The notes below the pieces were generated by a model that had not been told where the DNA came from, made no database searches, and was given only the letters and a program-made list of their open reading frames with translations. 7,088 nucleotides of DNA from Gammaproteobacteria bacterium (GTDB lineage: Bacteria > Pseudomonadota > Gammaproteobacteria > SZUA-229): the NCBI GenBank assembly GCA_030641945.1, contig DAOWLL010000081.1, positions 1 through 7,088 of the forward strand, written 5' to 3'. The position numbers and the translations under genes are program-made. Positions 1 to 5,524 of the stretch are shown here, in pieces (position 1 is the first letter of the stretch; each line of letters starts with the position of its first letter).

Positions 1-67
1 ATTTAAGCGAGGACAATAAGCGAGGTATTCTCCAGGAGACATTCTCTGGTTCTGAAGCCTTGATGAC

Positions 68-1525
68 TCACCTGGCCAACGTCGGTCCCTCTTTACCAGA
101 GCTTCTTGCTATAGCCGACATCACAGCTTGTTTAACCGTCTCGGCATCGAACCTGAGTTCACCGGAGTCAGTAAACTCGGGTTGTGCCTGAATGCTGGAT
201 AATGCGGATATTATTTCATCATGGCCAAAGTGCTGTGCTGTGCTGGTAGGGTATGCAGAGATTTCCTCGCCGCTTTTAGCTGCTTTTGCGCCACCACCTT
301 TAACGGGGGCACCAAGGAAATCAGACAGGGTATTACTTACCCTGCTTGCGGGCATACCGGCTGTTTGATGCTGATAAGCGCCATGCTCATCAGGAGGCAC
401 TTGTGTGCCGCTGAAGCCTGCGCCGGATTCCCCGGCTTGAGTTTGTGTTGGTGCTGAACCCGAGGTCGCTTGAGCATTGCCATAATTGCCACCTGGCGTT
501 GCGGTCTGGCTTGCCTGGTAACCACCCTGGGGTGCGCCACCGCCCTGAGCTGCACCGCCACCCTGGGGCATACCGGCGCCACCGCCCTGAGCAGCACCGC
601 CACCCTGGGGCATACCGGCTCCACCACCCTGAGCAGCACCGCCACTTTGTGGCGTACCAACACCATGATGGCCTGTTCTGTATGCACCGGGCGCTGCTGT
701 GGCTGCGTATCCGCCGCCATAGGGTTGCTCACTGCCATATGGCTGCTCACCGCCCTCATCATACGATTCATCTTCAGGCGGCATATCCATAGCTTGCGGC
801 TGGGGACCGGGAGCACGCCTGGCGCCCCTTGAAGACATTTTAATCTTAGGCAGAATACCGGCTTCGATCAGTTTTTTATTCAGACCGTCGTACAGGCTGC
901 CGAGCTTGTGTGCGACGTCGTCCTGGAACAGCTTGAACATGACTTTTCGTTCAGGCAGTTCGAATTGATTTACCAGCGTGTCATCGTAGGCCTGGCATAT
1001 TTTCATAGGCGCCAGCGCATTCTTGGCGAAGATGTCCGTTGTTTTTAGTGCAAGATGGTCAAGGCGTGTTTCCAGGTTTGAAATCTGTTCACGGAATTTA
1101 CTTGCGGTTTCGGTGCCCAGGTTTTTCACCAGCACGATGTCTTCCATGTCATCCTGGCCAATCAGGCTGAGTTCGTCATCGAGTTCCTCAACTCTATGTG
1201 CGGCTTCTTCTGCCTGGGTCACAGCATAAGGACGCAACAGGGGTAGAATATTCGTGATGAAGCCTGCTGCAACTTCTGTTTTTTGTAGCAGAAGTTTCTT
1301 TTTGAGCATGTAAAATACATCTTTTTCATGGCTGTAAGCAGCTGCATCAGCCATATCAAGCAGTTTTTCATCTGCGTCGTTGAGCATCCCTGTTAACAAG
1401 TCGCGCAGACGCGTGGTTATATCAGATTTTAATTCGGCGATAAGTTCGCCGTACTCTTGTGGCGAGTCTGTCATATATTGATTGCTCATAAGCGCTTGGT
1501 TATTCCGTTTCAGACAGTGCCGCAT
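68..1525 (-). CDS. DUF1631-family protein, C-terminally short
   Basis: The function of this family is unknown. From ATG 1525 the protein has 485 residues. Residues 1-230 are mostly helical and charged and match the DUF1631 N-terminal pattern as I remember it, including the stretches LSLIGQDDMED, KVMFKLFQDDV and SLYDGLNKKLIEAGILP. Residues about 231-400 are a low-complexity linker rich in Gly, Ala, Gln and Pro, with a 14-residue unit repeated three times. Residues about 401-485 look folded again (NTLSDFLGAP, then a HFGHDEIISALSSIQ segment). No signal peptide or membrane segment is visible, so it is probably cytoplasmic. I chose ATG 1525 because AAGGCAGG (1530-1537) precedes it and a promoter fits upstream. 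ATG 1489 (MSNQY) is an alternative. Family members I recall run to about 700-800 residues, so the C-terminal half appears to be missing. Recognition was by eye. Confidence 0.75.
   Translation of the reverse strand: MRHCLKRNNQALMSNQYMTDSPQEYGELIAELKSDITTRLRDLLTGMLNDADEKLLDMADAAAYSHEKDVFYMLKKKLLLQKTEVAAGFITNILPLLRPYAVTQAEEAAHRVEELDDELSLIGQDDMEDIVLVKNLGTETASKFREQISNLETRLDHLALKTTDIFAKNALAPMKICQAYDDTLVNQFELPERKVMFKLFQDDVAHKLGSLYDGLNKKLIEAGILPKIKMSSRGARRAPGPQPQAMDMPPEDESYDEGGEQPYGSEQPYGGGYAATAAPGAYRTGHHGVGTPQSGGAAQGGGAGMPQGGGAAQGGGAGMPQGGGAAQGGGAPQGGYQASQTATPGGNYGNAQATSGSAPTQTQAGESGAGFSGTQVPPDEHGAYQHQTAGMPASRVSNTLSDFLGAPVKGGGAKAAKSGEEISAYPTSTAQHFGHDEIISALSSIQAQPEFTDSGELRFDAETVKQAVMSAIARSSGKEGPTLAR
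534..659. repeat. Three 42-bp tandem repeats inside the DUF1631 gene
   Basis: The units are 534-575, 576-617 and 618-659. The first two differ at a single base. The third has diverged, with ACTTTGTGGCGTACC where the others have ACCCTGGGGCATACC. Forty-two bases is a multiple of three, so each unit adds 14 in-frame residues (GGGAAQGGGAGMPQ-like on the minus strand). The repeats lie in the low-complexity linker and probably vary in copy number between strains. Confidence 0.9.
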
Positions 1526-1554
1526 CAAGCCTGCCTTGTTATTATAATAATCAG

Positions 1555-1583
1555 ATTATAGACGCTTGTATGGTAATTGTTAT
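1555..1583 (-). promoter_or_regulatory. Candidate sigma70 promoter for the DUF1631 gene
   Basis: On the minus strand, ATAACA (1578-1583, four of six -35 consensus bases) is followed by a 17-bp spacer and a perfect TATAAT (1555-1560). Transcription would start near 1548, leaving a leader of roughly 22 bases that contains AAGGCAGG ahead of ATG 1525. The agreement of promoter, ribosome site and start supports all three, although the -35 box is imperfect. Confidence 0.45.
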
Positions 1584-1650
1584 ATGCCACACACGATAAT
1601 TGCGTTAACCCCATGATTGTCACAAATTTGTTCGAAAATTTGAATCTTCA

Positions 1651-1678
1651 TTGCAACTGGATGATATCGAACTATCCT
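1651..1678 (+). promoter_or_regulatory. Weak candidate promoter for the response regulator operon
   Basis: TTGCAA (1651-1656) and TATCCT (1673-1678), 16 bp apart, each match four of six sigma70 consensus bases. They lie about 90 bases before the chosen start at 1769, inside the extended open frame, which argues against using a start upstream of them. This is a tentative call. Confidence 0.2.
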
Positions 1679-1768
1679 TTAATGTGCAGAAATGGCCAAA
1701 AAATCGGTTATCGAGCCGGAAACTTCGATTTCTCAGCATTTATCAACTTATTACCAGTGCAAGGACAT

Positions 1769-2896
1769 ATGTCAACCGCCATGACTGAAGAAATAACAGA
1801 AAAGCCACAAATTCTGGTTGTCGACGACTCCAAGGTAATACGTCGCGCCGCCATTAAAATGTTCGGTAATGACTACCAGGTGCATGAAGCCGTCGATGGT
1901 CTGGATGGCTGGCAGCAGCTGCAGCGTAACGATGCCATATCAGTGGTTTTCACCGATATGTCGATGCCGGAGATGGACGGCATGGAGCTGCTGGCCAACA
2001 TACGCAGTTCAGATGATGAGCGTCTAGCCGCCCTGCCAGTAATCATGATTACCGGTGTGGGTGATACCGAAGATGCCAAGCGTATGGTATTTGATGCCGG
2101 TGCTACCGATTTTATTTCCAAACCATTTGAATCTATTGATCTTCTCAGTCGCGCCAAGTCCTACGCGCGCCTTAATCGCAAGGTTGTTGAACTTGAGAAG
2201 AAGAGTGGCCATGACAAGCTTACCGGCCTCTTCAGTGTGGCCAGTTTTGAGGAGCAGGGTGAAAAGGCGCTTTCATTCGCATTGCGTCATAAACTTGAAA
2301 TATCAGCAGTATACCTTGAGATCGAAAATTTCCAGGATATCTATCTCGCTCATGGCAAGAGTGTTGCACAGCAAATTATCGTTGCTGTTGGCAAACGCCT
2401 GAAAGAGGTAATGCGCACCGAAGATGTCGCAGCGCGTTTAGGTGTTGCCAAGTATGCCGCGTTACTGCCTTTGACGAGTGAAGCCAACGCACGCATTGTC
2501 ATCAACCGGATTCGAGAAAGTATTAATAAACTGGTATTCAACACCGGACGCGAAAAAATACGTGTATCGTTGGCAGCAGGGTATACAACTCCAAATATAA
2601 ATGAGGAGCTGGATTTCACAGAAATGATGGAGCAAGCTGATACTGCACTGCAAAAAGCACTCAAACTCAGCAATGGTGAAAGAATTGCCAGTTACTTTGA
2701 GCAGGAAGAAGCTGCTAAACAAGAGCCGGTATTTACAGATGATGATCTGCGCACAGCTTTTCAGCATATTCTTGATGGCGCTTATTACCAGATTCCTGAC
2801 CCCGTGTTGCAGACGCTTGCAGAAAGATTGACGCCATTTCTTGACTATGTGACAAACCGGTCGGATACTGGGCGGACTGGGACTGATAACTCCTGA
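1769..2896 (+). CDS. Response regulator with receiver and degenerate GGDEF domain
   Basis: This is a two-domain, two-component output protein of 375 residues, probably cytoplasmic. The receiver domain spans about 13-130: acidic pair D19-D20, phospho-acceptor D63 (FTDMSMPEMDG), T95 and K118 (SKPF) are all present, so phosphorylation is expected. After a helical connector, a GGDEF fold starts at DKLTGLFSVASFEE (149-162). The catalytic signature is GVAKY (225-229) instead of GGDEF, and the first metal-binding stretch reads LEIENF (183-188) where active enzymes have DxDxFK. Diguanylate cyclase activity is therefore unlikely. The inhibitory-site motif RTED (216-219) is kept exactly five residues before the signature, so c-di-GMP binding is possible. 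A C-terminal helical tail (about 320-375) matches nothing I know. The frame is open from 1577, but ATG 1769 is preferred because AAGGA precedes it, though only 3 bases away. ATG 1781 is an alternative. The rhodanese gene follows after 4 bases. No sensor kinase is in view. Confidence 0.85.
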   Translation: MSTAMTEEITEKPQILVVDDSKVIRRAAIKMFGNDYQVHEAVDGLDGWQQLQRNDAISVVFTDMSMPEMDGMELLANIRSSDDERLAALPVIMITGVGDTEDAKRMVFDAGATDFISKPFESIDLLSRAKSYARLNRKVVELEKKSGHDKLTGLFSVASFEEQGEKALSFALRHKLEISAVYLEIENFQDIYLAHGKSVAQQIIVAVGKRLKEVMRTEDVAARLGVAKYAALLPLTSEANARIVINRIRESINKLVFNTGREKIRVSLAAGYTTPNINEELDFTEMMEQADTALQKALKLSNGERIASYFEQEEAAKQEPVFTDDDLRTAFQHILDGAYYQIPDPVLQTLAERLTPFLDYVTNRSDTGRTGTDNS

Positions 2897-2900
2897 ACTT

Positions 2901-3326
2901 ATGTCAGACAAGCTGCAAGGCCTAACGCCGAAACAGGCGTGGAAATTAATCAATGAAGATGCGCGCGCATTGCTGGTTGATATTCGTTCCAGCATGGAAT
3001 TTCTGTTTGTAGGTCATCCCAAAGGTGCTGTGCATGTGCCATGGATTGATGAGCCCGACTGGGTGATTAATCCCCATTTCGTTACTGAAGTCAGAAAGCT
3101 TATTCTTGGTGGTGTGGTCGAGGATGACGCTCAGGGCAGTGTGCCCATTATCCTGATTTGCCGCAGCGGCAAGCGCTCAAAAGAAGCCGGACATAAACTA
3201 CTCGAAGCAGGAATTGCCAATATCTATCATATCGATGAGGGTTTCGAAGGCGAGCTCGATGAGCAACATCACCGCAGTTCGTCGGGAGGGTGGCGATATC
3301 ACGACCTTCCCTGGGAGCAGTGCTGA
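2901..3326 (+). CDS. Single-domain rhodanese-like sulfurtransferase
   Basis: This 141-residue protein is one rhodanese fold with no signal peptide, so it is probably cytoplasmic. The family carries sulfur as a cysteine persulfide and passes it to a thiophilic acceptor; the partner here is unknown. The active-site loop is C87-RSGKRS, preceded by the hydrophobic strand VPIILI and followed by the helix KEAGHKLLEAGI. The VDIRSSMEF stretch near residues 26-34 and HVPW (45-48) match the usual substrate-side motifs. The C-terminal GWRYHDLPWEQ is typical of this small subfamily in sulfur-using gammaproteobacteria, as I recall it. The ATG lies 4 bases after the response regulator stop and has no clear ribosome site, so translation is probably coupled to the upstream gene. 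The pairing suggests that sulfur or redox status is linked to that signalling protein, which is inference. Confidence 0.88.
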   Translation: MSDKLQGLTPKQAWKLINEDARALLVDIRSSMEFLFVGHPKGAVHVPWIDEPDWVINPHFVTEVRKLILGGVVEDDAQGSVPIILICRSGKRSKEAGHKLLEAGIANIYHIDEGFEGELDEQHHRSSSGGWRYHDLPWEQC

Positions 3327-3332
3327 TAAATA

Positions 3333-3364
3333 CAGGTACCAGGTACGAGTAACCAGGTACCAGG
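3333..3364. repeat. GTACCAGG-type short repeat between convergent genes
   Basis: CAGGTACCAGG occurs at 3333-3343 and again at 3354-3364, 21 bases apart, with related GGTAC and TAACCAGG sequence between them. GGTACC is itself palindromic, so the stretch could form an imperfect hairpin. It lies just after the rhodanese stop codon and has no run of T after it, so I do not call it a terminator. Confidence 0.6.
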
Positions 3365-3376
3365 AAAAACTAAAAA

Positions 3377-3411
3377 TTTCTCTGCGTACTTTGCGCCTCT
3401 GCGGTTAAATT
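3377..3411. repeat. CTCTGCG/CTTTGCG-type dispersed intergenic repeat
   Basis: The stretch reads TCTCTGCGTACTTTGCG followed by CCTCTGCGGTTAAAT. It belongs to the same style of short CTCTGYG/CRCAGAG repeat found at three other places in this window and common in intergenic DNA of environmental bacteria. It ends 5 bases before the msrB stop codon. Confidence 0.6.
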
Positions 3412-3415
3412 AGCC

Positions 3416-3817
3416 TTATTTCTTTCCCTTGAAATCCAGTGATTCTGAATTAATGCAGTAACGCAAGCCGGTTGGTTGCGGACCGTCTTCGAATACATGC
3501 CCCAGGTGTGCATCACAGGCAGGGCAGCGCACTTCAACCCTTGTCATGCCGTGGCTAGAATCACGCAACTCGGTTGGTTCATGGCCATTAGCCGGTTGCC
3601 AGAAACTCGGCCACCCTGAACCTGAATCATATTTTTCATCAGAGTTGAACAGCGGTTCACCACAGCAGATGCAGTGGTACATTCCTGTGTCCTTGTTGTT
3701 GTAGTACTTGCCAGTGAACGCCATCTCGGTGCCACCCTGGCGGGCGACACGATACTGATCATCCGTCAGTTCGTTTTTCCATTCCTTATCGGATTTAGTT
3801 ATTTTTCGATCAGACAT
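3416..3817 (-). CDS. msrB: Peptide-methionine (R)-S-oxide reductase
   Basis: MsrB reduces the R form of methionine sulfoxide in proteins, using a thiol donor such as thioredoxin. The protein has 133 residues, a normal length. Zinc ligands are two CxxC pairs, C49-I-C-C52 ([11 protein letters not shown]) and C98-PA-C101. GSGWPSFW (66-73), the SHGMTRVEV stretch, [11 protein letters not shown] and the catalytic-cysteine motif RYCINS (C121) are all present, so it should be active. No signal peptide is visible, so it is cytoplasmic. I chose ATG 3817 (MSDRK) because the frame further upstream to 3880 encodes [16 protein letters not shown], which is just a translated intergenic repeat. No good ribosome site precedes ATG 3817, and the upstream sequence is AT-rich. 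The gene is convergent with the rhodanese gene. With ArsM and the rhodanese nearby, the neighbourhood has a redox and sulfur flavour, but no operon is implied. Confidence 0.95.
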   Translation of the reverse strand: MSDRKITKSDKEWKNELTDDQYRVARQGGTEMAFTGKYYNNKDTGMYHCICCGEPLFNSDEKYDSGSGWPSFWQPANGHEPTELRDSSHGMTRVEVRCPACDAHLGHVFEDGPQPTGLRYCINSESLDFKGKK

Positions 3818-3843
3818 GGCATTATGATTTATTTGATTATCAG

Positions 3844-3968
3844 TCCACAGATGAACGCAGATGAACGCCGATATACACACATGTTTTCACGGTATCCTGA
3901 AACCATGGATACCACTGTATTGTTACTAATTAAAAGAATATCTGTGTTTATCTGCGTTCATCTGTGGA
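3844..3968. repeat. Inverted repeat element with CCACAGATGAACGC arms
   Basis: Arms at 3844-3862 and 3950-3968 are perfect 19-bp inverted copies (TCCACAGATGAACGCAGAT and its complement). Similarity continues inward with four mismatches, giving about 28 of 32 positions (3844-3875 against 3937-3968). The centre of roughly 60 bases shows no gene. No target-site duplication is visible at the ends, so this may be two dispersed repeats in opposite orientation or a small non-autonomous element. Confidence 0.75.
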
Positions 3969-3980
3969 TTTTAAACATTC

Positions 3981-4002
3981 GTGTACTCTGTGTTGCTCTG
4001 TG
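3981..4002. repeat. CTCTGTG-type dispersed repeat downstream of arsM
   Basis: GTGTACTCTGTGTTGCTCTGTG is the complement of the CACAGAG repeats at 6909-6927 and 6994-7021. It lies 17 bases beyond the arsM stop codon. I see no hairpin with a T run here that would end the arsRM transcript. Confidence 0.6.
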
Positions 4003-4019
4003 AGCTGTTTGGTTCAGCA

Positions 4020-4856
4020 TTAACAGCAACCGTTTCCACAACAGTTTTCACCGGGTTTTACCGCTTCAATGGTCGCCGACACCACGAATTCTTCAACACC
4101 ACGTCCCGGCGCCCAGTCTTTAATGAATTCTTTCGATTCATCTTTGGGTGCGATGCGAATATCTGTAAATCCGCTATCGGCAAGTATTTGTTCTAGTTCA
4201 CTAATGTGAGAAGCGCCGGCCATGCAACCGGAATACAGCTGCAGGTCGTCGCGAATTTCCTGTGGAAGTTCGATGCTGGCAACGACATCTGAAATCGCAA
4301 GCCTGCCGCCATTTTTAAGTACGCGGAAGGCTTCGCTGAACACACGTTTCTTGTCAGGGGAAAGATTGATGACGCAGTTTGAAATAATCACGTCGACTGT
4401 GTCATTGGCAACGGGAAGATACTCTATCTCGCCAAGCCTGAATTCGACATGGGAGTAATTGCCTTTATCAGCATTACTTCTGGCCTTGCTGATCATGGTG
4501 GATGTCATATCGACGCCTATAACCTGGCCGCTGTCACCGGTTTCGGCAGCTGCAAGAAAACAGTCGAATCCGCCGCCGCTGCCAAGGTCGAGTACTGTTT
4601 CACCGAGCTTGATGCTGGCGATAGCGCAAGGATTGCCGCAGCCCAGGCCCATGTCTGCACCATCAGGCACGGAGTCAAGATCGGTCGTGCTGTAACCCAG
4701 GCGCGTTGAAACCAGGGTGTTAATGGCGGCATCTGAAGATACGCCGCAGCAGCTTGACTGTTCACCGCAGCAGTCGCCTTTATTGTTTGCTTCTGCAACC
4801 TCGCTGTAACTCTTTCTAACGCTCTGGCGAACTTGATCAGCCTGTTTGTGATTCAT
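4020..4856 (-). CDS. arsM: Arsenite S-adenosylmethionine methyltransferase
   Basis: ArsM methylates arsenite with S-adenosylmethionine, giving mono-, di- and trimethylated arsenicals, some of them volatile; it is cytoplasmic. The protein has 278 residues. The SAM-binding motif is VLDLGSGGGFD (88-98), followed by the acidic GVDMT (114-118). Arsenic-binding cysteines conserved in ArsM are present as C161 (SNCVINL) and C211 (YSGCMAGA), and the family GLGCGNP motif holds C73. Extra cysteines sit in an N-terminal pair of CC doublets (C29-C30, C36-C37) and a C-terminal CCGNGCC tail, which may collect the substrate. The start at 4856 has CGAGG six bases upstream, inside the end of arsR, and the two genes overlap by 20 bp, so they form one transcript. 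No arsenic efflux pump or arsenate reductase is in view. A shadow reading frame within it is not a gene. Confidence 0.95.
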   Translation of the reverse strand: MNHKQADQVRQSVRKSYSEVAEANNKGDCCGEQSSCCGVSSDAAINTLVSTRLGYSTTDLDSVPDGADMGLGCGNPCAIASIKLGETVLDLGSGGGFDCFLAAAETGDSGQVIGVDMTSTMISKARSNADKGNYSHVEFRLGEIEYLPVANDTVDVIISNCVINLSPDKKRVFSEAFRVLKNGGRLAISDVVASIELPQEIRDDLQLYSGCMAGASHISELEQILADSGFTDIRIAPKDESKEFIKDWAPGRGVEEFVVSATIEAVKPGENCCGNGCC

Positions 4857-5187
4857 GATGTACCTCGGGGTTTCCCTGGAAATATTGACGAATATCGTTG
4901 AGCATCTCGCTATTTACCGAACAGATGACCTGCTTGCCATCGCGCTGCATATTGATGAGTCCGGCATGGCTGAGTTCCTTCAGGTGGTGTGACAGTGTCG
5001 AAGCTGCAATATCGAGCTCGCTACCCAGGTCGCCAACGCAGCATGATGTAATAATGTCCATATTGCAGGCCGTGCCAGGGGTGCAGCAGCCTGACAAAAT
5101 GGTGTATATCTGCAGGCGATGCGGATTGGACAAAGCGTTGAATACAGCAGAAAATCGGTCTAAATTCTTAGTACTATAGTTCGACAT
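4837..5187 (-). CDS. arsR: ArsR/SmtB-family arsenic-responsive repressor
   Basis: This 116-residue winged-helix repressor probably binds DNA as a dimer and lets go when trivalent arsenic is bound. The recognition region is STLSHHLKELSHAGLI (63-78), followed by the wing (QRDGKQVICSV). The common ELCVCDL metal motif is replaced by TSCCVGDLG. Candidate arsenic ligands are C34-C35, C41 and C49-C50, with C89 in the wing. This type of cysteine arrangement is, from memory, common in repressors next to arsM. The gene reads into arsM with a 20-bp overlap. No ribosome site precedes the only reasonable ATG (5187), and the next in-frame methionine is residue 43, inside the fold. The promoter lies directly on the start, so the message is probably leaderless and repressed by its own product. 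Confidence 0.93.
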   Translation of the reverse strand: MSNYSTKNLDRFSAVFNALSNPHRLQIYTILSGCCTPGTACNMDIITSCCVGDLGSELDIAASTLSHHLKELSHAGLINMQRDGKQVICSVNSEMLNDIRQYFQGNPEVHHESQTG

Positions 5188-5201
5188 ATTTAGAACTATA
5201 G
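5174..5201. promoter_or_regulatory. Probable ArsR operator, 9-bp inverted repeat
   Basis: CTATAGTTC (5174-5182) and GAACTATAG (5193-5201) are perfect inverted copies separated by 10 bases. They span the arsR start codon (5185-5187) and the -10 box. The size and symmetry suit a dimeric winged-helix repressor, and occupancy would block RNA polymerase directly. Assignment to ArsR is inferred from position. Confidence 0.65.
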
Positions 5202-5223
5202 AACGATATAAATATTATTGCAA
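5195..5223 (-). promoter_or_regulatory. arsRM promoter, predicted leaderless
   Basis: On the minus strand, TTGCAA (5218-5223, four of six consensus bases) is followed by a 17-bp spacer and TATAGT (5195-5200, five of six). Only 7 bases separate the -10 box from the arsR ATG at 5187, so transcription should start at or next to the start codon. The absence of a ribosome site agrees with this. Confidence 0.55.
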
Positions 5224-5264
5224 ATTTTTGTATTAAGCAGAGATCTTTGTGCTACGGTGAGACG

Positions 5265-5483
5265 ATGTCTGAAAGATTAACCGAAGAAGAACTAGAAAAC
5301 ATCAGGAAATGTGTAGTCGAGCTCAAGGTTGAGCACCGCGATCTTGATGATGCTATTGATCACCTGGTTGCGACGGGTACATTTGAGGAACTGAAAATCA
5401 AGCGTTTGAAAAGGCGCAAGCTTCAGCTTAAAGATGATATAGCCCGCCTTGAAAATACACTGATACCGGATATCCTCGCCTGA
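5265..5483 (+). CDS. YdcH-like (DUF465) small coiled-coil protein
   Basis: This is a 72-residue protein of the DUF465 type, whose function is not established. The family pattern is clear by eye: an early EHRDLDDAIDHL stretch, a short break (VATGTF), then EELKIKRLKRRKLQLKDDIARLE. Both parts should be long charged helices forming a hairpin or coiled coil, and there is no membrane segment or signal peptide. I chose ATG 5265 (MSERLTEEE) because GGTGAG (5256-5261) lies just upstream and the family starts there; ATG 5247 would add six unlikely residues. The gene is divergent from arsR, sharing a 77-base region, but I found no convincing forward promoter in it. The last codons and the stop lie in a strong hairpin. 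Confidence 0.87.
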   Translation: MSERLTEEELENIRKCVVELKVEHRDLDDAIDHLVATGTFEELKIKRLKRRKLQLKDDIARLENTLIPDILA

Positions 5484-5496
5484 GGACATCCGGTAT
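5463..5496 (+). terminator. Strong hairpin over the ydcH-like stop codon
   Basis: ATACCGGATATCCTC (5463-5477) pairs with GAGGACATCCGGTAT (5482-5496) across a 4-base loop, with one A-C mismatch in 15 positions. The TGA stop (5481-5483) starts in the loop. No T run follows directly on either strand, so it may be a Rho-dependent or mRNA-stabilising structure and not a classic terminator. It lies between convergent genes. Confidence 0.5.
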
Positions 5497-5524
5497 TAAG
5501 CTTGTAAAAAACTGATTATTTTTA

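Noticed and set aside
221..832. Several overlapping open frames on both strands within the repeat linker of the DUF1631 gene
   Set aside because: They are GC-rich shadows of the low-complexity minus-strand frame. Their products are His/Arg/Thr-rich without any recognisable motif.
1577..1768. A 64-residue N-terminal extension of the response regulator
   Set aside because: It has no receiver-like or signal sequence, contains a possible promoter, and the receiver fold begins just after ATG 1769.
2462..2995. A 177-residue minus-strand open frame opposite the regulator and rhodanese
   Set aside because: It covers the junction of two well-supported plus-strand genes and its product shows no family features.
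3674..4003. A plus-strand open frame opposite msrB and through the inverted repeat
   Set aside because: It translates the dispersed repeats and the antisense of msrB.
4449..4798. Open frames inside arsM in other frames
   Set aside because: They are shadows; the arsM frame has complete SAM and cysteine motifs.
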